Assembly (NCBI RefSeq): GCF_012396235.1
Contig: NZ_JAAXPA010000035.1
Location: forward strand, 24,585 to 88,584
Source: Rhodococcus opacus
Lineage (GTDB): Bacteria; Actinomycetota; Actinomycetes; Mycobacteriales; Mycobacteriaceae
DNA: 64,000 bases
Reading direction: 5' to 3'
The notes below the pieces were generated by a model. The model did not search any database. It had not been told where the DNA came from and saw only the letters and a program-made list of their open reading frames with translations. The first letter of the stretch is position 1. Each line of letters opens with the position of its first letter. Of this stretch, positions 1 to 8,224 are shown one piece after another. A program made the position numbers and the translations under genes.

Positions 1-648
1 GAACGGCTCGACGAGGTCGCGGACAAGACGGGAATGATCCCGCTCGCCGTCGACATCACGGACATCGACGCACTGAGCGCCGCCGTCGAGGGGCTCGAGA
101 TCGACGTGCTGATCAACAACGCGGGAGTGTCGGCCACCGGCAACATCCTGGACGCCTCCGCGGATTCGGTCGACGCCATGGTGGACGTCAATCTCCGTGC
201 GGTGCTGCACCTGTGCCGGCTGCTGATGCCGGGAATGGTCGAGCGGGACCTCGGCCACATCGTCAACATCAGCTCCATCGCCGGCCTGTACAACTTCTAC
301 GGCCACACCGCCTACCACGCCACGAAGGCTGCGGTGCACCAGATCTCGCGACAGCTGCGAAACGACACCATCGGCAAGCGCATCCGCGTGACGGAGATCT
401 GCCCGGGCAGAGTCGAAACCGAGATCTTCGGACGCAACCTGGGCGGGTCGCCGGAGGCGATGAAGGAGGCGTGGGAGACGTACTACGAAGGCTTCGAATC
501 CATCACGACCAAGGACATCGCCGACACCATCGAGTTCGCGATCGACGCCCCGGGCCACGTCAATCTCGGCCTGATCGAAATCATGCCCACGTTCCAGGTA
601 CCGGGTGGACTCGACTTCATCCGGCGCAACGATCGAGACCCGCGGTGA
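1..648 (+). CDS. Short-chain dehydrogenase/reductase (SDR), 5' end missing
   Basis: The reading frame is open from the first base, so the true start lies outside the window. The visible 215 residues are a classical SDR: an INNAG motif near residue 38, a serine in NISSIAG, and the catalytic pair in YHATK. The N-terminal Rossmann glycine motif is missing because of the window edge. The family reduces or oxidises hydroxyl/keto groups with NAD(P)H in the cytoplasm; the substrate cannot be read from sequence. Its stop overlaps the GTG start of the next dehydrogenase by four bases, so the two are probably translated together. Pairing with an idonate-type dehydrogenase suggests sugar-acid or polyol oxidation (inference). 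Confidence 0.85.
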   Translation, partial: ERLDEVADKTGMIPLAVDITDIDALSAAVEGLEIDVLINNAGVSATGNILDASADSVDAMVDVNLRAVLHLCRLLMPGMVERDLGHIVNISSIAGLYNFYGHTAYHATKAAVHQISRQLRNDTIGKRIRVTEICPGRVETEIFGRNLGGSPEAMKEAWETYYEGFESITTKDIADTIEFAIDAPGHVNLGLIEIMPTFQVPGGLDFIRRNDRDPR

Positions 649-1709
649 ACACTGCACAGCGCGAGTTCGGCGCCCCGCTTCCGGCCGAAACCCTCGGGGT
701 GGTGGCGCACGCCGCGGGAGACCTGCGCATCGAATCGGTGCCGCTGCGCCGGCCCGAGCCGTCCGAGACCGTCGTCGAGATCGCCTACGGCGGGATCTGC
801 GGATCCGACCTGCACTACTGGACGCACGGGGCGGCGGGTGAGTCGATTCTGAAGGCACCGATGCTGCTGGGCCACGAAGTGGTGGGAACGGTGGTGCAGG
901 CCGCGGCGGACGGCGGCGGCCCCGCAGCGGGTGAACGAGTCGCCGTGCACCCCGCCACCCCCGGCGGTCGCGGCGCCAGGTTCCCCGCGGACCGCCCGAA
1001 CCTCTCACCGGGATGCACGTACCTCGGCAGTGCGGCGCAATTCCCCCACACCGAAGGGGCATTCGCGAAGTACGCAGTTCTGCCCTCGCGCATGCTGCGG
1101 CCGCTGCCGCCGGACCTTCCACTGCGCACCGCTGCCGTCGCAGAACCCACCGCCGTCGCGTGGCATGCCGTGGCCCGCGCCGGCGACGTGTCGGGGAAGA
1201 GCGCACTCGTCGTGGGATGCGGACCCATCGGCGCCCTCGTGGTGGCGGTCCTGCGCCGAGCCGGTGCGCGCGAGATCACCGCAGTCGACGTGCACGAGTA
1301 TCCCCTCACTGTTGCACGGGCGCTCGGCGCGGACCGGACCCTCGACGCCACCGACTCCGAGAGCATCGCGGCCGTCGACGCCGATGTCGTCGTCGAATGC
1401 TCCGGTAACCGCTTCGGGCTCGAATCGGCCATTCGCGGCGCGACGCGCGGCGGCCGAGTCGTCATGCTCGGACTGCTCCCCACCGGTCTTCAGCCCGCGC
1501 CGCTCTCGCTCGTCATCACGCGGGAACTCGAACTCGTCGGTTCCTTCCGATTCAACGACGAGATCGATTCGGTGCTCGCCGCTCTGGCGGACGGCAGCCT
1601 GAACGTCGAACCGGTGATCAGTCACGAGTTCGGCATCGAGGACGGCCTCGAGGCCTTCGCCGTCGCGAAGGACGCGTCCACGTCCGCGAAGGTGTTGCTG
1701 GCGTTCTGA
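645..1709 (+). CDS. Zinc-type dehydrogenase of the L-idonate/sorbitol dehydrogenase group
   Basis: This is a 354-residue medium-chain dehydrogenase. The GTG start at 645 overlaps the previous stop (GTGA) and is preferred over upstream starts inside the SDR. Catalytic zinc ligands are visible as Cys52 in ICGSDLHYW and His77-Glu78 in GHEVVG. The Rossmann motif is GCGPIG. The structural-zinc lobe, which normally has four cysteines, keeps only Cys124, so a second zinc is unlikely. The sequence around YLGSAAQFPHTEGAFAKY resembles L-idonate 5-dehydrogenases. The probable role is NAD(P)-dependent oxidation of a sugar acid or polyol together with the adjacent SDR. The family assignment is firm; the exact substrate is inferred. 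Confidence 0.85.
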   Translation: MNTAQREFGAPLPAETLGVVAHAAGDLRIESVPLRRPEPSETVVEIAYGGICGSDLHYWTHGAAGESILKAPMLLGHEVVGTVVQAAADGGGPAAGERVAVHPATPGGRGARFPADRPNLSPGCTYLGSAAQFPHTEGAFAKYAVLPSRMLRPLPPDLPLRTAAVAEPTAVAWHAVARAGDVSGKSALVVGCGPIGALVVAVLRRAGAREITAVDVHEYPLTVARALGADRTLDATDSESIAAVDADVVVECSGNRFGLESAIRGATRGGRVVMLGLLPTGLQPAPLSLVITRELELVGSFRFNDEIDSVLAALADGSLNVEPVISHEFGIEDGLEAFAVAKDASTSAKVLLAF

Positions 1710-1738
1710 TTCCAGCCATGTCGAACGGCTATCACCCG

Positions 1739-1756
1739 ACAAGTAATCGGTCTTGT
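1739..1756. promoter_or_regulatory. Inverted repeat upstream of the aminotransferase gene
   Basis: ACAAG and CTTGT form perfect five-base arms around an eight-base spacer, about 95 bases before the aminotransferase start. It could be an operator in the promoter region of the aminotransferase/aldolase pair. The short arms make chance occurrence possible. Confidence 0.25.
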
Positions 1757-1848
1757 ACAGGCGTGATGTGCCCCCGATAGCCTGGGTGTGAAGGTACCGC
1801 CCGACTTCCCGGCTTCTTTCGTTCCCACGCCCTCTACCAGGAGGAACA

Positions 1849-3057
1849 ATGTCCACCTTCGTCCCTGCAGCACGAGTCGACCAGATGCGTGAGTCGCCGA
1901 GTGTGGCAGCTGCGCAACGGGTTCGCGAGCTTCGAGCGTCGGGGCGGGAGATCCTCGACCTGACGGTCGGAGAGCCCGATTTCGACACGCCGGACCACAT
2001 CAAGGCGGCAGCCGTCGCAGCGATGGAATCCGGTCTCACCAAGTACACCCCCGTCAACGGTATTCCCGCACTGCGGGAAGCGATCTCGAAGCGGATGCTC
2101 GCCCGGACCGGGGTCGAGTTCGCGGACAACGAGATCACCGTCGGCGGAGGTGCCAAGCAGGTCATCTTCCTGGCGCTGATGGCGACGGTGGAGGAGGGCA
2201 CCGAGGTGATCGTGCCCGCGCCCTACTGGGTGTCGTACCCCGACATGGTGACCGTCCACGGCGGAACACCCGTCGTCGTCGACTGCCCGGAATCCGACCG
2301 GTTCCTGCTCACCGCGGAGAAGCTCGCCGCCGCCATCACTCCCGCGACGAAATGGGTGATCCTCAACGCCCCGTCGAATCCGACGGGTTCGGTGTACAGC
2401 GAGCAGGAACTGGCGGACCTGGCAGCTGTCCTTGACCGTAACCCGCACGTGAACGTCCTCTGCGACGAGATCTACGACGAGATCGTCTTCACCGACTCAC
2501 CCCTTCCGAACCTGTTGTCGGCCGCGCCGCACCTCCGCGATCGGATCCTGGTGACCAACGGTGTGTCGAAGGCCTACGCGATGACCGGCTGGCGTCTGGG
2601 GTACGGCGTCGGGAACAAGGGCCTGATCGCAGCGATCAACAAGCTGCAGTCGCAGAGTTCCTCCTGCCCGTCGTCGATCAGTCAGGCCGCCGCTGCCGAG
2701 GCGCTCACCGGCGATCAGAGTTTCGTCACCACGTCCGTCGCGAGCTACCGCGCACGGCGGGATGTCGTCTTCGAATTGTTCTCCCGCATCGAGGGTCTGG
2801 AACCCATACTGCCGCAGGGCGCGTTCTACCTGTTCGTCGGATGCTCCGGCCTCGTGGGCAAGCGGACTCCCGACGGCACGCTGCTCGAGAACGATCAGGA
2901 CGTGGTGCTCTTCCTCCTCGACCACGCGTCGGTGGCCACCATTCAGGGCTCCGCGTACGGCGCCCAGGCGTATTTCCGCGTCTCGTTCGCCACGTCCGAG
3001 GACGTTCTGCGGAATGCGGTCGCCGCGGTCGAGAAGGCCGTCGCGTCGCTCAGCTGA
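1849..3057 (+). CDS. Class I/II PLP-dependent aminotransferase (AspC-like)
   Basis: This 402-residue fold-type I aminotransferase should move an amino group between an amino acid and a 2-oxo acid in the cytoplasm. The motifs are in order: KYTPVNGIPALREAI near the N terminus, APYW near 124 to 127, NAPSNPTG at 173 to 180, DEIYDE from Asp206, and the PLP lysine Lys241 in SKAYAMTGWRLGYG. The start is supported by AGGAGG at 1839 to 1844. The next gene, 34 bases downstream, encodes a 4-carboxy-4-hydroxy-2-oxoadipate-type aldolase. The aminotransferase may therefore supply or use the 4-hydroxy-2-oxo acid that the aldolase cleaves (inference). Length matches aspartate aminotransferase subgroup I. Confidence 0.9.
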   Translation: MSTFVPAARVDQMRESPSVAAAQRVRELRASGREILDLTVGEPDFDTPDHIKAAAVAAMESGLTKYTPVNGIPALREAISKRMLARTGVEFADNEITVGGGAKQVIFLALMATVEEGTEVIVPAPYWVSYPDMVTVHGGTPVVVDCPESDRFLLTAEKLAAAITPATKWVILNAPSNPTGSVYSEQELADLAAVLDRNPHVNVLCDEIYDEIVFTDSPLPNLLSAAPHLRDRILVTNGVSKAYAMTGWRLGYGVGNKGLIAAINKLQSQSSSCPSSISQAAAAEALTGDQSFVTTSVASYRARRDVVFELFSRIEGLEPILPQGAFYLFVGCSGLVGKRTPDGTLLENDQDVVLFLLDHASVATIQGSAYGAQAYFRVSFATSEDVLRNAVAAVEKAVASLS

Positions 3058-3091
3058 TCCCACCCGCTCTTACCCGACCAACGGAGACATC

Positions 3092-3763
3092 ATGGTTCAC
3101 GTCACTACCAAGATCGACCGCGCCGACAAGGCCGCGATCGACCGACTGGGCGCCTTCTCGGCCGCCACCATCCACGAAGCCCAGGGGCGCAAGGGTGCAC
3201 TGGATTCGGGGATCAAGCCCATCGACCGCGACATGTCGTTCTGCGGAACGGCCTTCACGGTCGTCTGCCATCCGCGCGACAACATCATGCTCCAGGTCGC
3301 CATCAGCTACGCGCAACCCGGCGACGTGCTCATCGTGTCCTCCGGCGACCAGCCTGCAGGCCAGTTCGGCGACGTGCTGGCCAACGCGTGCGTGGCCCGA
3401 GGCATCAGCGCACTGGTCACGGACGGCGGAGTGCGGGACAGTCGGGAGATCCGCGAACTCGGGTTTCCCGTCTTCTCCAAGCACGTGTGCATCGAGGGAA
3501 CGGTGAAGGAATCCCTCGGTCCCGTCAACCAGCCGTTGGTGTTCGGCGGCCAGATCATCTATCCCGGCGACGTGATCAAGGGTGACTGCGACGGAGTGGT
3601 GGTGGTCCGGCGCGACGAGGTCCAGTTCGCCATCGACGCCTCCCGTGAGCGCGACGCCGCCGAGGCAGCCTACATCGAGCGGTACAAGAAGGGTGAAACC
3701 CCGATCCAGGTCAGCAATCTCGCCCAGGTGCTCGAAGCGAAGGGCCTCACCGTCGACCAGTGA
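3092..3763 (+). CDS. RraA-fold 4-carboxy-4-hydroxy-2-oxoadipate / HMG aldolase
   Basis: This 223-residue protein belongs to the RraA-like class II pyruvate aldolase family. These enzymes split 4-carboxy-4-hydroxy-2-oxoadipate to pyruvate and oxaloacetate, or 4-hydroxy-4-methyl-2-oxoglutarate to two pyruvates, and also decarboxylate oxaloacetate. The family signature is present: PAGQFGDVLANAC at 88 to 100 and DGGVRDSREI with Arg115 and metal-binding Asp116. The C-terminal extension past YPGDVIKGDCDGVVVV resembles true aldolases more than the shorter RNase E regulator RraA. The gene follows the aminotransferase closely and is probably co-transcribed. No ring-cleavage dioxygenase lies nearby, so a classical protocatechuate or gallate pathway is not supported by context. 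Confidence 0.88.
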   Translation: MVHVTTKIDRADKAAIDRLGAFSAATIHEAQGRKGALDSGIKPIDRDMSFCGTAFTVVCHPRDNIMLQVAISYAQPGDVLIVSSGDQPAGQFGDVLANACVARGISALVTDGGVRDSREIRELGFPVFSKHVCIEGTVKESLGPVNQPLVFGGQIIYPGDVIKGDCDGVVVVRRDEVQFAIDASRERDAAEAAYIERYKKGETPIQVSNLAQVLEAKGLTVDQ

Positions 3764-3816
3764 GCCGGCCACTGCCTGCCGCAGCGGTCCATCGGCGTTC
3801 CGTGACGAAGGTGCGG

Positions 3817-3972
3817 TTATGCCGTGGACACCTGCTCGGAGGGTTCTCGGCGGAGGTGATGGTCTTCCTCTCCGGGGGTGTCCGAGCCTCCGGTCAGCTC
3901 GTCGAGGAGGATGTATCCCCCGTAGCCGAGCCCGGCGACGGCGAGGACAGCGGCGTACAGCCGGTCGAGCAT
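3817..3972 (-). CDS. Small single-pass membrane protein, unknown function
   Basis: This is a 51-residue protein. The ATG at 3972 is chosen because a GGAG ribosome site lies six bases upstream; an extension to about 4080 would lack one. Residues 5 to 24 (LYAAVLAVAGLGYGGYILLD) form one hydrophobic segment. The tail is charged and hydrophilic (SDTPGEEDHHLRREPSEQ). It should sit in the cytoplasmic membrane. I do not recognise a family. It is convergent with the aldolase gene and separated by about 50 bases. Confidence 0.5.
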   Translation of the reverse strand: MLDRLYAAVLAVAGLGYGGYILLDELTGGSDTPGEEDHHLRREPSEQVSTA

Positions 3973-4270
3973 CAGTTTCTCCGTATCGTCTGCGGACACC
4001 CCCGAGTCGGCCAAGTATGCCCCCGGACGCGCCGGTCCGGGTACTACCCGACCGGACGGTTCGAAGACTCTCCTTGACACCTCACTGGGGCTGGGTCGTA
4101 CGCAAGACCTGCGACAGCTGGTCGCTGAATATCAGGTTTCCTCGCTTATGAGTGTGAGGGGCATCGCTAAAAGGAGCAATCCGCTCTGCGCCGGCGTGAT
4201 GCGGATTTCTCCGGCATCCGTGCTGGTCAGCGGGATTATCACGGAGAGGTCTATCCGGTTTGCGCAAAAC

Positions 4271-4318
4271 GGCGGCGGTGGCCGGGCCACCCGTCACGGG
4301 ATCCCGGCCATCGCCGCC
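4271..4318 (-). terminator. Hairpin terminator for the minus-strand alcohol dehydrogenase
   Basis: Two 16-base arms (4271-4286 and 4303-4318) pair with one mismatch around a 16-base loop, 15 bases past the dehydrogenase stop. On the minus strand the stem is followed by GTTTTG, a short T tract. This fits intrinsic termination. Confidence 0.6.
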
Positions 4319-4332
4319 TGCGTCTTCGTCGT

Positions 4333-5514
4333 TCAGGGTTTGAGCTGGATCTTCACCGCCCCGTCCTGCTTCTTCTGGAAGATCTCGTAGGCGTGGGGTG
4401 CCTGTTCGAGGGGGAGTTCGTGAGTGGCGAAGGTGTCGACGCCGAGCGGGTCGTCGTCGCCGAGGAGCGGCATGATGTCGTCGACCCACTTCTTGATGTT
4501 GGCCTGGCCCATGCGCACCTGAATCTGCTTGTCGAACAAGGTGAGCATGGGAATCGGGTCGGCCATGCCGCCGTAGACGCCGATGATGGAGAGGGTGCCT
4601 CCGCGGCGGACGATGTCGATCGCCGAGTACAGCGCACCGAGACGGTCGACACCGGCCTTCTGCATGAGCGGCGCCGCGACCGCATCGGGCAGGTACCCGA
4701 CGATCTGCTGGGCGAGTTTGCCGATCGGTGAACCGTGCGCCTCCATGCCGACCGCGTCGATCACCGAGTCGGTGCCGCGACCGTCGGTCGCGTCGCGGAT
4801 GACGTCGGCGAGATCGCCGCCGTGCTCGTCCAGGTCCAGGGTTTCGATGCCCCGGGCCTTGGCGCGAGCCAGGCGTTCGGGGACGTTGTCGACCGCGATG
4901 ACCCGGGCGCCCTTGTGGTGGGCGATGCGCGCCGCCATGTCTCCGATCGGTCCGAGGCCGAGCACCGTGACCGACCCGCCCTCGGGGATCGCGGCGTATT
5001 CGACCGACTGCCACGCCGTCGGCAGCACATCGGACAGGTAGACGAAACGGGAATCCGGCGGGCCCTCGGGGACTTTGATGTGGGTGAACTGGGCTTGAGG
5101 AACACGCAGGTACTCGGCTTGTCCTCCCGGCACCTCGCCGTAGAGCTTGGAGAAGCCGAACAATGCCGCTCCCATGCCCTGCTCGCGAACCTGCGTCGTT
5201 TCACACTGCGTGTACAGCTGCATGTTGCACATGAAGCAGTCGCCGCACGAGATCTGGAACGGGATCACCACTCGGTCGCCGACCTTCAGGTCGCCCGCCT
5301 CCGTCCCGACCTCTTCGACGATCCCCATCGGTTCGTGGCCGAGAATGTCACCTTCTCCCATGAACGGGCCGAGAGTTTCGTACAGGTGCAGATCGGAGCC
5401 GCAGATGTTCGTTGTCGTGACCTTGATGATGGCGTCGGTCGGGTGTTCGATCTTCGGGTCGGCGACGGTGTCGACGCTGACTTTTCGTTTGCCTTGCCAC
5501 GTGACTGCTCGCAC
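4333..5514 (-). CDS. Zinc-dependent alcohol/formaldehyde-type dehydrogenase
   Basis: This is a 393-residue medium-chain dehydrogenase of the glutathione-dependent formaldehyde dehydrogenase-like group. Catalytic zinc ligands are Cys38 (ICGSDLHLY) and His60-Glu61 (GHEPMG). All four structural-zinc cysteines are present at 90, 93, 96 and 104. The Rossmann motif is GLGPIGDMAARIAHHKGA. The long insert before GGTLSIIGVYGGMADPIPM is typical of this subgroup, which acts on alcohols or aldehydes with NAD. The GTG start at 5514 gives the natural N terminus (VRAVTWQGKRKVSVDTV). An ABM-family monooxygenase gene lies 83 bases upstream on the same strand, and a GlxA-type regulator is divergent, so this is probably a small regulated operon. 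Confidence 0.88.
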   Translation of the reverse strand: MRAVTWQGKRKVSVDTVADPKIEHPTDAIIKVTTTNICGSDLHLYETLGPFMGEGDILGHEPMGIVEEVGTEAGDLKVGDRVVIPFQISCGDCFMCNMQLYTQCETTQVREQGMGAALFGFSKLYGEVPGGQAEYLRVPQAQFTHIKVPEGPPDSRFVYLSDVLPTAWQSVEYAAIPEGGSVTVLGLGPIGDMAARIAHHKGARVIAVDNVPERLARAKARGIETLDLDEHGGDLADVIRDATDGRGTDSVIDAVGMEAHGSPIGKLAQQIVGYLPDAVAAPLMQKAGVDRLGALYSAIDIVRRGGTLSIIGVYGGMADPIPMLTLFDKQIQVRMGQANIKKWVDDIMPLLGDDDPLGVDTFATHELPLEQAPHAYEIFQKKQDGAVKIQLKP

Positions 5515-5597
5515 TGGGAACCACACCTCTCGTCGGTCGATGTCCGTGTTCGGGTGCCCGACGGGGGATGGAGGCAAACCGTGCGACGGGGGCGTCC

Positions 5598-5894
5598 CTA
5601 CTTGACGGCGATGACGTCGACGGGACGAATGTCGGGATCCGTGGCGAGCAGTTCGGGCCCGACCTTGCCGAGTGCCTGGGGGATGGCTCCGGTCAGGTGC
5701 GCCTGCCGGCCTTCCTCGTTCTCGAATGTGTCGAAGATGCCGTACGTCGTGTCGCTGACCTTGAACGCGTACCAGGTGACGGTGCCCTGTTCTTCCGCCG
5801 CCAGGGCGCGCCCCTGCTCGAGGAACGCGGCCAGTTCTTCGCCCTTGCCCGGCTTGGCCTCGAGCAGTGCCAGTATTCCTCTGTCGATCGTCAT
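5598..5894 (-). CDS. Antibiotic biosynthesis monooxygenase (ABM) family protein
   Basis: This 98-residue protein has the ferredoxin-like ABM fold. Visible features are the N-terminal strand with LLEAKPGKGEELAAFLEQ, a GTVTWYAFKV strand and the TYGIFDTFENEEGRQAHL helix region with a conserved histidine. Members include cofactor-free quinol monooxygenases such as YgiN and heme-degrading enzymes; many act as small stress-related oxygenases. It lies upstream of the zinc dehydrogenase on the same strand and probably shares its transcript. Function beyond the family is not determined. Confidence 0.8.
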   Translation of the reverse strand: MTIDRGILALLEAKPGKGEELAAFLEQGRALAAEEQGTVTWYAFKVSDTTYGIFDTFENEEGRQAHLTGAIPQALGKVGPELLATDPDIRPVDVIAVK

Positions 5895-5999
5895 GATGTC
5901 TCCTCCTCGGTCGATGTACGACTTCGTTCAACTCCGACGCTATGGGCGTCGAGCGGCACGCGGGGCGGCGGAAGCGCCACCTTTGTTACCGTTTCCGTC

Positions 6000-7010
6000 A
6001 TGAGTGTCGCGGTGCTCGCCGTGGACGGCATGTTCGATTCGGGTCTGAGCGTCATGCTCGACGTCCTGGCGACGGCCGATGCCCTGCGTGACGACGCGGA
6101 GGCGGGCGACCAGGCATTCACCGTCATCCCCGTCGCGGTCGGACCGACGGTCCGCACCGGTCACGGACTCGTGCTGGCCACCACCCCGCTGACGGAGATC
6201 ACCGTGCCGCCCGATGTCCTCGTCATGCCCGCCGTGGGGGTGAAGACGCCGGATCGGATCGTCGACGTGGTGCGTGGGCATCCCGCCCTCGACTGGGTCG
6301 CGGCGGGTCGCGGTTCCGGCGCCGCCCTCGCCGCGGCGTGCAGTGGCACGTTCTTCCTCGCCGAGGCAGGGGTGCTCGACGGATTGACCGCGACGACGAG
6401 TTGGTGGCTCGGGCCGGCGTTCCGAGCCCGCTATGCCCGCGTCGACCTCGACGAGCGGCGCACCCTCATCCACGACGACCGGGTGACGACGGCCGGGGCG
6501 GCGTTCGCGCACATCGATCTCGCGCTGGCGATCGTCCAGCAGCACAGCCCGGCGCTGGCAGATCTCGTCGCGCGGTACCTTCTGATCGGCGACCGGCCCT
6601 CGCAGGCGATCTTCGCGGTGCCGTCCCTGCTCGCCACCGCCGATCCGACGATGACCGCCTTCGAACGGTGGATTCGCGATCACCTCGCGGAACCGTTGCC
6701 GATCAACTCGGTCGCGCACGCGATCGGGGTGAGTGAACGAACGCTGCAACGCACCACCGCCTCAGTGCTGGGCATGTCGCCGGTGGAGTTCGTTCAGGAG
6801 ATCCGACTCGACCAGGCGATATTCCTCCTACGCACGACGCAGCAGAGCGTCGACACGATCGCGTCCGCTGTGGGCTACCAGAACTCGGCCACACTGCGCG
6901 CGTTGATTCGCCGTCGGCGTCACACGAGCACAACCGAGATCCGCCGTGGAAACGCGTTATTCGGCCCCGGACACCGGCGGGGCGGACGGGGAGCGCGGAC
7001 CGGCCGATAG
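6000..7010 (+). CDS. GlxA-family AraC-type transcriptional regulator
   Basis: This 336-residue regulator has an N-terminal DJ-1/PfpI-like sensor domain (about 1 to 190), with Cys114 in the AAACSGTFFLAEAGVLDG region. A C-terminal AraC double helix-turn-helix follows (about 220 to 320), with SVAHAIGVSERTLQR and IASAVGYQNSATLRALI. Such proteins respond to small metabolites and activate or repress adjacent enzyme genes. It is divergent from the ABM monooxygenase and zinc dehydrogenase, with about 105 bases between the starts, so it probably controls them. The C-terminal 20 residues are arginine- and glycine-rich and look dispensable. Confidence 0.88.
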   Translation: MSVAVLAVDGMFDSGLSVMLDVLATADALRDDAEAGDQAFTVIPVAVGPTVRTGHGLVLATTPLTEITVPPDVLVMPAVGVKTPDRIVDVVRGHPALDWVAAGRGSGAALAAACSGTFFLAEAGVLDGLTATTSWWLGPAFRARYARVDLDERRTLIHDDRVTTAGAAFAHIDLALAIVQQHSPALADLVARYLLIGDRPSQAIFAVPSLLATADPTMTAFERWIRDHLAEPLPINSVAHAIGVSERTLQRTTASVLGMSPVEFVQEIRLDQAIFLLRTTQQSVDTIASAVGYQNSATLRALIRRRRHTSTTEIRRGNALFGPGHRRGGRGARTGR

Positions 7011-7073
7011 TTCGCACTGGCGCCGGACGGACTCGGGCGGGACGATCGAGGGTGACGAACGGAGAGGAGCATC

Positions 7074-7400
7074 GTGAACCGAAACCAGCCTTTCGTGTGC
7101 GAGATGGCCTTCCACATCGTCCACCTGCACCGAGCGGGGGAGACGGACAAGGCGCTGAACCTGCGAAAGCAGCCGCAGGGCATGACCGTCGACGATGAAC
7201 AACTTCACCGCGCCGTCGCGCAGATCTACGGTCTGCCCGACCAGTCGAACGAGGCGATGGAGGAATGGGTGCGCTCCCAGTACCTGGCCGACGGTCGCGA
7301 CAAGGGTTACCTGACCGACGACGACGCGTCGGCGCCTCTGTGGCTTCTCGCCGGCAAGGCGCACACCCACTACGGCGACCTGAAACCGCAGGCGAGCTGA
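7074..7400 (+). CDS. Conserved-looking hypothetical protein, 108 aa
   Basis: The gene starts with GTG at 7074 after a GGAGAGGAGC ribosome site. The protein is soluble, has no signal peptide or membrane segment, and is rich in charged and histidine residues (FHIVHLHRAGE, KAHTHYGDL). I do not recognise the family. It ends 16 bases from the convergent TetR stop and is 63 bases downstream of the GlxA-type regulator, so it could be co-transcribed with it. The good ribosome site and clean codon pattern argue that it is real. Confidence 0.6.
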   Translation: MNRNQPFVCEMAFHIVHLHRAGETDKALNLRKQPQGMTVDDEQLHRAVAQIYGLPDQSNEAMEEWVRSQYLADGRDKGYLTDDDASAPLWLLAGKAHTHYGDLKPQAS

Positions 7401-7415
7401 GGGCCCCGCGCGCTG

Positions 7416-8132
7416 CTATTCGGCACGGGCCGCGACGAGGGCGGCGAGACCGTCGAAGATCCGGGCCAGGCCGAACTCGAGCGCGTCGTCGTGCCCGGAG
7501 GTGGATCCGGCCGACGCGAACGCGGCTGTCACCTCGGGGTAGCGGTCGGCGTGGTCGGCGAGGATGTCCGTCATGATCGCGTTCAGGGACTTCTCGGGTG
7601 TGTCGGTTTCTGCGCCGGGTGCCGTTGCCTGCTGAACGAGGCTGCGCACGTGTCCGGTGATCAGGACCACCGCGTCCAGCCGTTCCGCGCCGGTGAGTCC
7701 CGTGTCGCGCAGCGCTGCGAGGCCGGTTTCGAGCCAGTCCAGTTCGTTCGGGCCCAGCACACGCGGACCGACGGCGACGTCCACCACCCACGGATGCCGC
7801 CGGAGGCCCGCCCACATCCGGAGTGCCCACTCGTGGAGCGCACCGCGCCAGCCGCCGTCGATCCCGGACGGGTCGGGCGCGGGTCCGAGAGCGGCATCGA
7901 GCATGAGGGCGGTCAACTCGGCCTTGCCGGGGGTGTAGCGGTAGAGGGACATCTTGGTGAACCCGAGGTCTTCGGCGAGGCGCTGCATCGACAGCGTGGC
8001 GAGGCCCTCGGCGTCCGCCATCGAGATCGCGGTGGCGACGATCTGTTCGAGGCTCAGCGCGGGTTTCGGACCCCGCTTCGGTCTCTCCGACGATCCCCAC
8101 AGCAGCTCGGCGGTACGGGGCTGGGTGACCAT
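7416..8132 (-). CDS. TetR-family repressor with TetR_C C-terminal domain
   Basis: This is a 238-residue regulator. The ATG at 8132 is chosen because GGAGGAGCGCAG precedes it; a longer TTG start at 8204 would overlap the operator. The N-terminal helix-turn-helix spans roughly 25 to 70 (IVATAISMADAEGLATLSMQRLAEDLG, then YRYTPGKAEL). The C-terminal part resembles the class that includes tetracycline repressors (WRGALHEWALRMWAGLRRHPW). It is divergent from a flavin monooxygenase, and two inverted repeats lie between them. It most likely represses that gene and its own until a hydrophobic ligand binds. Confidence 0.88.
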   Translation of the reverse strand: MVTQPRTAELLWGSSERPKRGPKPALSLEQIVATAISMADAEGLATLSMQRLAEDLGFTKMSLYRYTPGKAELTALMLDAALGPAPDPSGIDGGWRGALHEWALRMWAGLRRHPWVVDVAVGPRVLGPNELDWLETGLAALRDTGLTGAERLDAVVLITGHVRSLVQQATAPGAETDTPEKSLNAIMTDILADHADRYPEVTAAFASAGSTSGHDDALEFGLARIFDGLAALVAARAE

Positions 8133-8165
8133 CTGCGCTCCTCCGGCCGACTCTTGATCCGGAAT

Positions 8166-8206
8166 AGTGTCTACCATACACTGAATTGTGTCCGTCAGAC
8201 ACAATT
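8166..8206. promoter_or_regulatory. Operator with two inverted repeats between tetR and the monooxygenase
   Basis: A perfect nine-base inverted repeat, AATTGTGTC and GACACAATT with a five-base spacer, occupies 8184-8206. Next to it, AGTGT and ACACT flank seven bases at 8166-8182. Both sit between the divergent TetR and FAD monooxygenase starts, the second only 18 bases before the monooxygenase ATG. This is the expected place for TetR dimers to block both promoters. Confidence 0.65.
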
Positions 8207-8224
8207 AATCCGTTGGAGCCTCCC

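Noticed and set aside
4735..6003. 422-residue open frame on the plus strand
   Set aside because: It is antisense to the zinc dehydrogenase and ABM genes, both clearly real.
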